Shown piece by piece: positions 51,634-60,199 of a stretch of 64,000 nt of DNA (position 1 is its first letter; each line of letters opens with the position of its first letter). The notes under the pieces were generated by a model. That model was not told the origin of the DNA and ran no database searches. It worked only from the letters and a program-made list of their open reading frames with translations. The stretch is from Aureicoccus marinus (GTDB lineage Bacteria > Bacteroidota > Bacteroidia > Flavobacteriales > Flavobacteriaceae): NCBI RefSeq assembly GCF_002954325.1, contig NZ_MQVX01000001.1:563546-627545 (forward strand). The letters run 5' to 3'. Both the position numbers and the translations under genes were made by a program.

Positions 51634-53378
51634 CTAATAAAAACCCTTCGGTTTATTTTTCTTCTTTCCTTTGGATTTCGTGTTTTTAGGTTTGCCTCCT
51701 TTGGAATGGCGAAAGCTCCCTTGCCCTTGCGGTGTACTTTTTTCTTGCCTCCTGAGCCACCCCGTCGGTTTCTCGGACCTGAACTAGAAACTTCGACATT
51801 GACCTTGCGTCCTTTGTGGGTACAGTTCTCGAAGGCTTCGAGTACAATGTCTTTAAATTGTTCTTCGGTGTTGAAAAAGGCAAAGCTATCTTTCGGTTCA
51901 ACACGAAATACGTCGTCTTTTTCGAGTTGGGTCTGCTTGCGTATAAAGTCCTTAAGACTCATCCAATCAAAGCCATCTCTTTCGCCCACATTGATGAAGT
52001 AACGCACTTTTCCTCGGCCTTCGGATTGGTCCTGGAATTCGCTGTTATCAGATAAACTTTCGTTCCACTGACCGGCTTTTTTGTAATAGTTAAAAAAGCG
52101 ACTGAACTCTACAGAGACCAGTTTACGAATCAAATCCTCTCGATCGAGACCTTCGAGTACGTCGAAAATCGCGGGTAGAAATGGCTCGGATTCGGCTTGA
52201 ATCTCGGTGTTCTTGATGTTGTTCGCTAGGTGGTACAATTGAATTTCGCAGATTTCCATGCCATTGGGGATATTCCGCATCTGGAATGACTGCCCGATAA
52301 TACGCTCGATCTGGCTTATTTTCTTTTGCTCGCTTCGGGTAATGAGCACCATGGAGATCCCTGATTTACCGGCACGTCCGGTCCGCCCACTGCGGTGTGT
52401 ATAGGTTTCGATCTCGTCGGGTAATTGGTAGTGGATGACGTGGGTGATATCGTCCACATCAATACCGCGGGCCGCCACATCGGTAGCCACCAACATCTGT
52501 ATTTGTTTTTTGCGGAAAGCCGTCATCACTAAATCTCGTTGGTTCTGACTCAGGTCTCCGTGAAGGGCCCCGGCATTGTAACCATCTTCAATTAGTTTTT
52601 CTGCCACTTTTTGGGTGTCTCGCTTGGTGCGACAAAAAATAACAGAGAAGATCCCGGGATTGGCATCGGCTAAGCGTTTTAGCGCAGGGTAGCGGTCGCG
52701 AGCACCTATTTTGTAGTATTCGTGTTGTACCGTTATGGCCCCGGCATTCTTCGCACCCACGGTAATTTCCGCCGGTTTGCGCATGAATTTTTTGGCAATC
52801 TGGGCCACCTCCTTAGGCATGGTTGCAGAAAATAACCACGTTAGCTTGTCCTGAGGGGTATGAGACAAAATATCCTTGATGTCCTCATAGAACCCCATGT
52901 TGAGCATTTCGTCTGCCTCGTCAAGGACACAGTATTCGATGTGGTTGATATTCACCATTCCACGACCGATCATGTCTTTCATGCGTCCAGGAGTTGCCAC
53001 CAGAATTTGAGCCCCTCGCTTTACACTCTTGGCTTGTTCCTGAATACTGGCTCCACCGTAAATGGCTACGGTATGCAGTCCTTTGACGTACTTGGAGTAG
53101 TGTTTGAGCTCCTGTGTTATCTGCAAGCAGAGCTCACGGGTAGGAGATAGAATAAGACCCTGGGTCGTGCGGCTATTCGGATCTATACGCTGAATCATCG
53201 GAAATCCGAAGGCAGCTGTTTTTCCGGTACCTGTCTGGGCTAAGGCGACCAAATCGGTCTCCTTCTCCAGCAGGAGTGGAATGGCTTTTTCTTGAACTTC
53301 TGAGGGGGTGGTGAATCCGAGGTCTTCTATAGCCTGGAGAAGGGGCAGGTCGAGCCCCAATTGCTGAAATGCAGTCAT
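51634..53378 (-). CDS. deaD: DEAD-box RNA helicase (frameshift near the C-terminus in this sequence)
   Basis: ATP-dependent RNA helicase of the DeaD/CsdA type, about 581 residues. Motifs: Q-motif FTTPSEVQEKAIP, motif I LAQTGTGKTAAFGF, Ib TPGR, II DEAD, III SAT, VI HRSGRTGRAGKSG. A DbpA/CsdA-like RNA-binding domain follows (YFINVGERDGFDWMSLKDFI). As written the tail reads GAFAIPKEANLKTRNPKERR and stops at 51630; restoring one base to the TTT run at 51712-51714 (minus strand) gives GAFRHSKGGKPKNTKSKGKK and a stop at 51634, the basic tail expected of the family. I therefore give the repaired end. Confidence 0.9.
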
Positions 53379-53444
53379 TTATATGAAAAGGTAGCCCGAA
53401 GCTGTTGGCCGCAAAGGTAAGTCGAATTTATTCAAGGCAGCCCT

Positions 53445-54026
53445 CTATTCTTCCATAGTTTCAATAAACTCGAGGAACTGCTGTAGGGCTTTACTGCGGT
53501 GCGAAAGGGATTTTTTAACTTCGGAGCTCAATTCTCCAAAAGTCTGCTCCTTATTTTCGGGGACGAATACAGGGTCATAGCCAAATCCATTCGTTCCTTT
53601 GGGCTGGTCGATGATCTTTCCTTTTACCTCCCCCTTGAAGTATTTGATCTCTGCGCCATGGACCCAAGCCAGTACGGTTTCAAAACGGGCGGCCCGATTT
53701 TCTGTGTTTTCCAGCGCTCTAAGCAGCTTAACTATGTTGTCCTGATCTGTGGCATTTTCGCCGGCATAACGAGCAGAATACACACCCGGTGCACCATTAA
53801 GGGCATCTACCAAGAGACCGCTATCATCGGCTAGGGCAGGTAAATTGGTGAATTCGGCCAGTGTTTTTGCTTTGATCAATGCATTTTGCTGTAAAGTGGT
53901 GCCGGTTTCTTCTATGGGAAGGGTCCAATTCACATCGCTTGGATTGAGGATTTCGAAGTGTTCCGGAAGAAGTTCCAAAAGCTCTTTTCGCTTCTTGGGA
54001 TTTTGGGTGGCCAAAACAATTTTCAT
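53445..54026 (-). CDS. rdgB: Non-canonical purine NTP pyrophosphatase (RdgB/HAM1)
   Basis: A 193-residue enzyme that hydrolyses ITP, XTP and dITP to the monophosphates and pyrophosphate, keeping deaminated purines out of nucleic acids. Start at 54026 (MKIVLATQNPKKRKELLELL, with the family's N-terminal (S/T)xNxxK-like loop). The signature DDSGLLVDALNGAPGVYSAR and the C-terminal FGYDPVFVPENKEQTFGELS and SHRSKALQQF are present. The longer reading from 54116 adds residues unlike the family. Confidence 0.93.
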   Translation of the reverse strand: MKIVLATQNPKKRKELLELLPEHFEILNPSDVNWTLPIEETGTTLQQNALIKAKTLAEFTNLPALADDSGLLVDALNGAPGVYSARYAGENATDQDNIVKLLRALENTENRAARFETVLAWVHGAEIKYFKGEVKGKIIDQPKGTNGFGYDPVFVPENKEQTFGELSSEVKKSLSHRSKALQQFLEFIETMEE

Positions 54027-54347
54027 GAACGAAAGATAAGGGAAATAGGGCGGCAAATTTCCTCTGGTTTTCGAAAGAAATTCCCCGCAAATTTTTCCTG
54101 AAATAATTCCGCTCAATTCTTGGATTAGACGGCTGATTTTGTGTATATTTCAAGTCGCCTATAGAAGTAATCTTCCAAGGCGAAAAGGGTGCGAATTTTC
54201 ACGATAACAGGTAGGATTTTGACGATGATTGGACCAGCTTTTGGTTAGCTAAATCAAATCGACTACATTTCTGTTCTATTCTGGTTTGACAGAAAAAAAA
54301 CGCTCATTCATCAATCAGTAAAACGTATAATTAGTTAGAGAGGGGTA
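54027..54347 (+). other. Intergenic leader of 321 bases before the coiled-coil gene
   Basis: This is one of the two longest gaps between genes. It has a possible -33 TTG at 54120-54122 and -7-like TATATTTC at 54144-54151 (21-base spacer, last base off consensus), followed directly by a hairpin: CGCCT-ATA-GAAG-TAAT-CTTC-CA-AGGCG at 54156-54182. The rest, to the start codon at 54348, is AT-rich and I see no ORF or known RNA motif in it. The leader would be about 190 bases, unusually long here. Confidence 0.4.
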
Positions 54348-55703
54348 ATGGAAATTTTGACAAGTAATCCACTGGCGGCCGTAATTGTTGCAGGACTCGC
54401 AGGCCTATTCCTAGGCTGGGCCATGGCGCAATTCAAAAGAAGAAAATTAGAAAGACAATTCAAGGAACTCGAAACAGAGGCCTATGTGCCCCTGAGGACG
54501 AGTTACGAATCGCTTCAACGCGATCACGTTTACCTGGACGAAGAGAACGAGCGCCTCAAGTCAGCGCTAGATGAAGCTCAGGCAGAACAAGAAAAGGCTG
54601 CAGGCAAACTCGAGGGTCTCAAAGGCCAGTCGGATGCGGTGATCAACGACTGGAAGTCCAAAGTAGATCGCATGAACGAGGACTTGGAGTCCAAGGAAAG
54701 TGCGCTTAAAAACGAGAAGGAAAAGTGGATTGAGGAGCAGAAGGTCTTTTCGGAAACTTTGAGCCAAAAAGAAAAAGAGCTTCAGGAAAAAATTGAAGAG
54801 TTGCAACAATCACAAGTGCGCAACCGCGACCTTGAGCAAGCATTGGAGAAGCAGAAAGAAGAGGCAGAGAACATGCTGGAGCAATGGGAAAAGAAATTTA
54901 CCGAACTCAATAGCGCTTATTCTCAGTACAAAGACCACACGGAAGGTAACAAAGAAGGCTTACAGGAAAAGTACGAGGCCCTTACCCAACAATTCGAGAA
55001 CTACAAAAGAGAACGCGAAGGCCAGATGTCGGACTGGGAGCGCAAGTTCAATATGCTCAACGCAGAGTTTACGGAATACAAACGCAACGCAGAAGAGAAC
55101 CGACAGGATTGGGCTGCCCGCTACAATGGTCTGCAGCAGGAGTTCCAGAATTACAAATTCAACCGTGAAGGCGGGATGATCTCTGATTGGGAACAAAAAT
55201 TCCTCGAAGTCAATGCACAGTTTGGGGACTATAAGAAGAAGGCCGAGGGAGAGCGTGTCGGGTTGGTACAAAAATACAACGCCGTATTGCGTCAACTCAA
55301 TACTTTGAAGCAAGGGTCAACGGACCTCAACCCAAGTTCAGATTGGGAGCAGAAGTTCAATTCGCTGAATGCAGAATACACTGCCCTTAAAGAAAACAAA
55401 GAACCACAAGGCAACGGGTATACCAATGGTTTTAACGGCATTAACCGCACGTCTGAATGGGAATTTAAATACCGTCAACTGAGCAATGAATTTGAAGAGT
55501 TCAAGCAGGAGATGGAACGCAAATTATCAGAGAAACCAAGAGAGATCGAAGTGATCAAAGAAGTGCCTGTTGAGGTGGTGAAGGAGGTCGAGGTTGTACG
55601 CACTCCTAACCTGGAGGAACTGCAGCGATTACTGGCTCAGGCGGGTACGGTAGAGGTTTCTCGTCGGGTAGCGCGTGACTCGGGAAAAGAGGCTGGTAGC
55701 TAG
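54348..55703 (+). CDS. Membrane-anchored coiled-coil protein with ~25-residue repeats
   Basis: A 451-residue protein: one N-terminal membrane helix (LAAVIVAGLAGLFLGWAMAQF), a coiled coil from about residue 35 and, from 180 on, repeats of a 16-residue core of the form WExKFxxLNxEFxxYK at 180, 230, 281, 333 and 371, interleaved with YxxLxxxFxxYK half-units at 205, 255 and 306. The register is therefore near 25 residues. A low-complexity EVIKEVPVEVVKEVEV linker precedes a short end, LQRLLAQAGTVEVSRR. No family recognised; a structural, cytoplasm-facing rod role is plausible. Some flavobacterial proteins of this layout end in a helix-hairpin-helix domain, which is absent here. Confidence 0.75.
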   Translation: MEILTSNPLAAVIVAGLAGLFLGWAMAQFKRRKLERQFKELETEAYVPLRTSYESLQRDHVYLDEENERLKSALDEAQAEQEKAAGKLEGLKGQSDAVINDWKSKVDRMNEDLESKESALKNEKEKWIEEQKVFSETLSQKEKELQEKIEELQQSQVRNRDLEQALEKQKEEAENMLEQWEKKFTELNSAYSQYKDHTEGNKEGLQEKYEALTQQFENYKREREGQMSDWERKFNMLNAEFTEYKRNAEENRQDWAARYNGLQQEFQNYKFNREGGMISDWEQKFLEVNAQFGDYKKKAEGERVGLVQKYNAVLRQLNTLKQGSTDLNPSSDWEQKFNSLNAEYTALKENKEPQGNGYTNGFNGINRTSEWEFKYRQLSNEFEEFKQEMERKLSEKPREIEVIKEVPVEVVKEVEVVRTPNLEELQRLLAQAGTVEVSRRVARDSGKEAGS

Positions 55704-55753
55704 GCGATCCCAGCCCCTCTGATCCCAAGCCTCTTTAAGAGCTGTAAACCAAC

Positions 55754-55783
55754 TTGATTACTAGGGTTTTTTATTTACTTTTG
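55754..55783 (+). promoter_or_regulatory. Bacteroidota-type promoter of serA
   Basis: TTG at 55754-55756, 19 bases, TACTTTTG at 55776-55783. An exact match in both boxes and spacing; predicted start near 55790, 20 bases before the GTG start codon. Confidence 0.7.
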
Positions 55784-55809
55784 GCTGCTTAGACCGAAGT
55801 ACAGCGCTT

Positions 55810-57693
55810 GTGAAAACACAATATGTTTTTGACTTCGACAGCACCATAACCCGGGTCGAAGCACTTGATTTACTGGCCGAAATTAGCCTGGCAGGGCGTT
55901 CGGATAAAGAAGAGAGGATACGCAAAATCAGCAGTATCACAGATTTAGGTATCGATGGAGACATCTCTTTTACAGAGTCCCTTCAACGCCGGGTGGTATT
56001 GCTTGAGGCGCGACAGGATCACTTGCCCGTACTTATCGAACAACTTCGCGGAAGGGTTTCCAAATCAATAGAAGAGAACAAGGAGTTTTTCGAGAACTTT
56101 CGCGATCAGATCTACATCATCTCTTGTGGATTTAAGGAATTTATTGACCCCATTATGGAGGCTTATTCGATTCCTTCTGACCGTATTTATGCCAATACAT
56201 TCGCTTTTAGTGAGGAGGGAGAAATTGTCGGTTTTGATCAGGACAACTACCTGGCATCTCACAACGGTAAAATTGAGTGCCTAAGGCAACTTCAGTTGCA
56301 AGGTGAGGTCCAAGTGATTGGAGACGGTTATAGTGATTATGTAATGAGAGAAGCCGGAGTGGCACAGAAGTTCTTTGCCTATACCGAAAATGTTTCTCGT
56401 CAAAAGGCAACAGCCAATGCCGATCATATTGCTCCGAACTTAGATGAATTTTTATTTGTGAACGATTTGCCCAGAAACCTCTCTTATCCCAAGAATAGAA
56501 TCAAGATTCTGTTGTTAGAAAATATTCATTCCGACGCCTTTGAACGACTTTCTGTTGAAGGCTTTAGTGTCGAAACAGTCAGTCATAGCTTACCTGAAGC
56601 CGAATTGATTGAAAAAATCAAAGGTGTGCATGTTCTTGGTATTCGCTCCAAAACGCAGGTGACACAAAATGTATTACAAGCAGCGGATCGACTGCTGGCT
56701 GTTGGCGCCTTCTGTATCGGAACCAAGCAAATTGATTTGGAAGCTTGTAAAGAAAGAGGCGTGATCGTTTTTAACGCTCCTTATTCCAATACCCGTTCGG
56801 TGGTCGAGTTGGCTCTAGGTCATATTATCATGTTAATGCGCTCCATCTTTACCCGTAGTACCGAAATGCATGAGGGTCACTGGCAAAAAACAGCAGTTAA
56901 CGCCAGGGAAGTACGAGGAAAAGTATTGGGCATTGTCGGCTATGGGAATATCGGAAAGCAGCTTTCTGTTCTGGCCGAAGCCGTGGGCATGAAGGTCGTG
57001 TTTTACGATTTGGAAGATAAATTGGCGCTGGGTAATGCACAAAAGGTTTTTGATATCAAAGACCTCCTGGCACAATCTGATGCCGTTTCTCTGCATGTAG
57101 ACGATCATCCCGAGAATAAGAACCTCATTGGAGAGAAGGAGTTGGCTCTAATGAAACCGGGTTCTTTTTTGATCAATCTTTCGCGCGGATTTGTTGTTGA
57201 TTTGCCCGCTTTAAAAAAGAGTTTGGAATCTGGCCACCTCGGGGGAGCAGCTTTGGATGTTTACCCCTCTGAACCCCGTTCCAATGGTGCTTTTGTGACG
57301 GAGTTGGCTGGGGTGCCCCATGTGATCTTAACACCCCATATTGGTGGTAGTACCGAAGAGGCTCAACGCGATATTGCCGATTTTGTTCCAGGAAAAATCA
57401 TGGACTACATCAACTCAGGAAACACGGTAGATGCGGTCAACTTCCCTAATATTCGACTTCCTAAACAGCAGAATGCTCATCGTTTCTTGCACATTCACCA
57501 GAATGTACCAGGAATCATGGCCGAAATCAACCAGGTTTTGGCTAAATATGAGATGAATATCAGTGGCCAGTATTTATCGACAGATAACAAGGTGGGTTAT
57601 GTGATTACAGATCTCGATAAGGAGTACAACAAAGATGTTATTCAAGCCCTTCGTGAGATTGAACACACGATAAAGTTCAGGGTCCTTTATTAG
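55810..57693 (+). CDS. serA: Fused HAD phosphatase (SerB-like) and D-3-phosphoglycerate dehydrogenase
   Basis: A 627-residue bifunctional protein of serine synthesis, starting with GTG. Residues 1-215 are a HAD-IB phosphatase: FDFDSTITRVEALDLL (the nucleophile Asp), YIISCGFKEF and QVIGDGYSDYVMREAG. From about 235 on it is phosphoglycerate dehydrogenase: HVLGIRSKTQVTQNVLQAAD, the Rossmann loop LGIVGYGNIGKQL, catalytic Arg in INLSRGFVVD, Glu in the DVYPSEPR segment and His in LTPHIGGSTEEAQ. The C-terminus (HRFLHIHQNVPGIMAEINQV) is an ACT domain, probably the serine-feedback site. The fusion carries the first and last steps; the middle aminotransferase is not here. Such fusions are known in Flavobacteriia. 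Confidence 0.92.
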   Translation: MKTQYVFDFDSTITRVEALDLLAEISLAGRSDKEERIRKISSITDLGIDGDISFTESLQRRVVLLEARQDHLPVLIEQLRGRVSKSIEENKEFFENFRDQIYIISCGFKEFIDPIMEAYSIPSDRIYANTFAFSEEGEIVGFDQDNYLASHNGKIECLRQLQLQGEVQVIGDGYSDYVMREAGVAQKFFAYTENVSRQKATANADHIAPNLDEFLFVNDLPRNLSYPKNRIKILLLENIHSDAFERLSVEGFSVETVSHSLPEAELIEKIKGVHVLGIRSKTQVTQNVLQAADRLLAVGAFCIGTKQIDLEACKERGVIVFNAPYSNTRSVVELALGHIIMLMRSIFTRSTEMHEGHWQKTAVNAREVRGKVLGIVGYGNIGKQLSVLAEAVGMKVVFYDLEDKLALGNAQKVFDIKDLLAQSDAVSLHVDDHPENKNLIGEKELALMKPGSFLINLSRGFVVDLPALKKSLESGHLGGAALDVYPSEPRSNGAFVTELAGVPHVILTPHIGGSTEEAQRDIADFVPGKIMDYINSGNTVDAVNFPNIRLPKQQNAHRFLHIHQNVPGIMAEINQVLAKYEMNISGQYLSTDNKVGYVITDLDKEYNKDVIQALREIEHTIKFRVLY

Positions 57694-57774
57694 CGATTAG
57701 AAGAGGCTGAACTACAACACTTAAGAGGCTAACTCTGTCTTTAGGGAGTTTCACAACAATTTTCTGTCCAGCAC

Positions 57775-58812
57775 ATGATCCCGGGGTATCTTTCCACAAA
57801 AGAAAGAGCTATAGTGTCTCGGCTAAAATCAGTAATCCAGTTTTTTAAGCAGTGGAAGAAGCCTTGGAAGAGGGCTGTGTTGTTTTGGACATCCACCAAA
57901 AAGGAGTATAAGACCTATTATTTGGTGGCTCTATCCATTCTGATTCTGACTATGGCCAACCAGAGTATCATGCAATACGCCCTAGCTAAACAACGAGATG
58001 ATGCTCTTGTTGTAAATCTCGCAGGACGTCAGAGGAGTCTCAGTCAGCAGTTGGTCAACGAGCTGTATGCGTGCCAGTACCACAAGTGTGATTATTCGGA
58101 TTTAAAACTCACTTGGAATAATTTGGTTTCGACCCATGAAGCCTTGCAAAAGGGAAATGAGCGCTTGGGTTTACGGCCGTTAAACAGCGAGCAGATCCAG
58201 GCCAAATTCAATCAATTGCAAGTAGTCCTCGATCGGATTGCTCTTCACATTGGGGATTTGAATAATCCGCAGCAAATCAACTTTGACTTACTTCGGGCCG
58301 ATACGGACGAGTTCTATTTGATTATGGATGGTATTGTCTTGGATTTTCAACTAAAGAGTGAAAAAGATATCCGCACCATCCGCTTAATTGAATTGCAACT
58401 GGCCGCCTTTTCTATTCTCATTGTACTTTTTGAGATCTTCTATATTGTCATTCCTATACTGCGGCACAATGAGGGACAGAGTGATAAACTTCGCCAAATC
58501 GCCTGGCACCAATCGCACGCATTTTCTTCTCACATGAAGAACATTCGGGATTTAGAATACGTGCTTAAAGTCGAAAAGAATCCTGAACGAAGAGAGGAGA
58601 TCTACGGATTTATCCAAAATGAACTCTCCGCTCTGGAAGGGGTTTCCAGTCATATGAATGATGCGCTTAACAGTAATGACACAACGCCCGAAATCTCTCT
58701 AAAGATACTTTGGAATCGGATAGAGAATCTTCTCGAGAAAATGGGACTCATTCAAAAAGAGGATCTCAGCCATGTAGAAATCACTCATGATGATAAGGTT
58801 CGTTCCGAATAA
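57775..58812 (+). CDS. PilJ-type sensor domain joined to an orphan DHp-like helix pair
   Basis: A 345-residue membrane protein. TM1 is at about residues 48-64 and TM2 at 207-229. Between them a periplasmic helical domain carries NLAGRQRSLSQQLVNEL (81-97), the signature of the PilJ type IV pilus/chemotaxis N-terminal domain. After TM2, residues 238-297 (LRQIAWHQSHAFSSHMKNIR... to SSHMNDAL) resemble the HisKA/DHp hairpin of Bacteroidota sensor kinases with His248 in the H-box position (the family usually has IAWIQSHELR). No HATPase domain follows, only about 48 more residues. Signalling by phosphotransfer or by dimerisation is inferred. It overlaps the convergent rlmH by 32 bases. Confidence 0.7.
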   Translation: MIPGYLSTKERAIVSRLKSVIQFFKQWKKPWKRAVLFWTSTKKEYKTYYLVALSILILTMANQSIMQYALAKQRDDALVVNLAGRQRSLSQQLVNELYACQYHKCDYSDLKLTWNNLVSTHEALQKGNERLGLRPLNSEQIQAKFNQLQVVLDRIALHIGDLNNPQQINFDLLRADTDEFYLIMDGIVLDFQLKSEKDIRTIRLIELQLAAFSILIVLFEIFYIVIPILRHNEGQSDKLRQIAWHQSHAFSSHMKNIRDLEYVLKVEKNPERREEIYGFIQNELSALEGVSSHMNDALNSNDTTPEISLKILWNRIENLLEKMGLIQKEDLSHVEITHDDKVRSE

Positions 58813-59251
58813 TGGTAAAGGCCCGATAGAGTTGTTCGATAAAAAATAAGCGAACCATCTGGTGTGAAAAGGTCATCCGAGACAGTGAAATCTTGGAATC
58901 AGCTCGTTGGTAGATTTGCTCATCAAAACCGTAAGGTCCACCCACCAGAAAAACCAATCGCTTGGTTCCCTGAATCATTTTCGACTCCAACTGGGCTGAC
59001 CACTCAACCGATCGAAACTCTTTTCCTTTTTCATCCAATAAAATCACCTGATCGGGAGGACTTAATTTTTTGAGAATCAATTCTGCTTCTGCGCTTTTTT
59101 GCTGGGCAGGGCTAAGGTTCTTCCTTTTGACATCAGGTAGTTCTATACGTTCAAAGCGAATGTAGTGACGCAATCTTTTTTCGTAATCCTCCAATAGACT
59201 GGAGATTTCTTTTGAATCTGTTTTCCCGACGCAGAGTAGACTTATAATCAT
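58781..59251 (-). CDS. rlmH: 23S rRNA pseudouridine-1915 N3-methyltransferase
   Basis: A 156-residue SPOUT methyltransferase for pseudouridine 1915 of 23S rRNA. Start MIISLLCVGKTDSKEISSLL. Motifs: VILLDEKGKEFRSVEWSAQL, the SAM knot LVFLVGGPYGFDEQIYQRAD and the RlmH-specific end MVRLFFIEQLYRAFTIIRNE PYHHE (shown as two parts). It acts on the assembled ribosome. Its 3' end overlaps the convergent sensor gene by 32 bases, and its start faces nadC with 90 bases between. Confidence 0.95.
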   Translation of the reverse strand: MIISLLCVGKTDSKEISSLLEDYEKRLRHYIRFERIELPDVKRKNLSPAQQKSAEAELILKKLSPPDQVILLDEKGKEFRSVEWSAQLESKMIQGTKRLVFLVGGPYGFDEQIYQRADSKISLSRMTFSHQMVRLFFIEQLYRAFTIIRNEPYHHE

Positions 59252-59341
59252 GAGTCATCTTTTGCTCAAAAGTAGTATTCCTGCTTAAACTAAGGACTGC
59301 ACTTTTTGCTACCTTCGTTTACACCAAAGAAGATGACTTTT

Positions 59342-60199
59342 ATGATTAGTGAAGAACAATTCCAGGCCGAACTCGACCGCATCATACACACCTCCTTACA
59401 GGAAGATATTGGAGAAGGAGACCACAGCTCTCTGGCTTGTATCCCAGCAGAGGCGGTAGGGATGGCGAAGTTACTGGTCAAGGATGAAGGAATTTTGGCC
59501 GGCGTAGATTTTGCCAAACAGGTTTTTCAGGCGGTGGATACAGATTTAAAGATGGAAACCGTTCTAAAGGATGGCGCAGAGGTGAGCTATGGAGACATTG
59601 CTTTTTATGTCAAAGGTCGATCGCGTTCGCTTTTGATGGCTGAGCGCTTAGTGCTCAATTCTATGCAACGGATGAGCGCGGTGGCAACCAAGACCCATTC
59701 CTACGTCAAATTACTGGAAGGTACCTCTACTAAATTGCTGGACACCCGAAAAACCACTCCCGGTATTCGTGCATTGGAGAAGTGGGCCGTCCGAATTGGA
59801 GGAGGCGAAAATCACCGGTTTGCGCTTTACGATATGATCATGCTAAAAGACAACCACATCGATTTTGCCGGTAGTATTTCACAGGCTATTTCCCAAACCA
59901 AGAACTACCTGGAAGAGCTGGGCAAACCACTGAAAATCATCGTTGAGGCTCGTAATTTACAGGAAGTCGAAGAAATTTTGGAATGTGGCGGTGTGTATCG
60001 TATTTTGTTGGACAACTTTGATTATCCTATGACACGTGAAGCGGTGAAGATGATCGGTAATCAAAGTCTAACCGAATCTTCCGGAGGCATCACAAAAGAG
60101 GCCCTTCGGAAGTATGCCTTATGTGGAGTAAACTACATTTCGTCTGGGTCCTTGACCCATTCGGTTCACAATCTTGATCTAAGCCTAAAAGCCGTATAG
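59342..60199 (+). CDS. nadC: Nicotinate-nucleotide pyrophosphorylase (carboxylating)
   Basis: Quinolinate phosphoribosyltransferase of de novo NAD synthesis: quinolinate plus PRPP gives nicotinate mononucleotide. 285 residues from MISEEQFQAELDRI at 59342 (Met at 59333 is an alternative). Key parts: EDIGEGDHSSLACIPAEA, the catalytic region RLVLNSMQRMSAVATKTHSY, LLDTRKTTPGIRALEKWAVR and YDMIMLKDNHIDFAGSI. The TAG stop at 60197-60199 is followed at once by the ATG of the YihY gene, so the two are translationally linked. Confidence 0.95.
   Translation: MISEEQFQAELDRIIHTSLQEDIGEGDHSSLACIPAEAVGMAKLLVKDEGILAGVDFAKQVFQAVDTDLKMETVLKDGAEVSYGDIAFYVKGRSRSLLMAERLVLNSMQRMSAVATKTHSYVKLLEGTSTKLLDTRKTTPGIRALEKWAVRIGGGENHRFALYDMIMLKDNHIDFAGSISQAISQTKNYLEELGKPLKIIVEARNLQEVEEILECGGVYRILLDNFDYPMTREAVKMIGNQSLTESSGGITKEALRKYALCGVNYISSGSLTHSVHNLDLSLKAV

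Noticed and set aside
55550-55610. EVIKEVPVEVVKEVEV repeat taken as a DNA tandem repeat
   Set aside because: It is a degenerate protein low-complexity linker in the coiled-coil gene; the bases do not form an exact repeat array.
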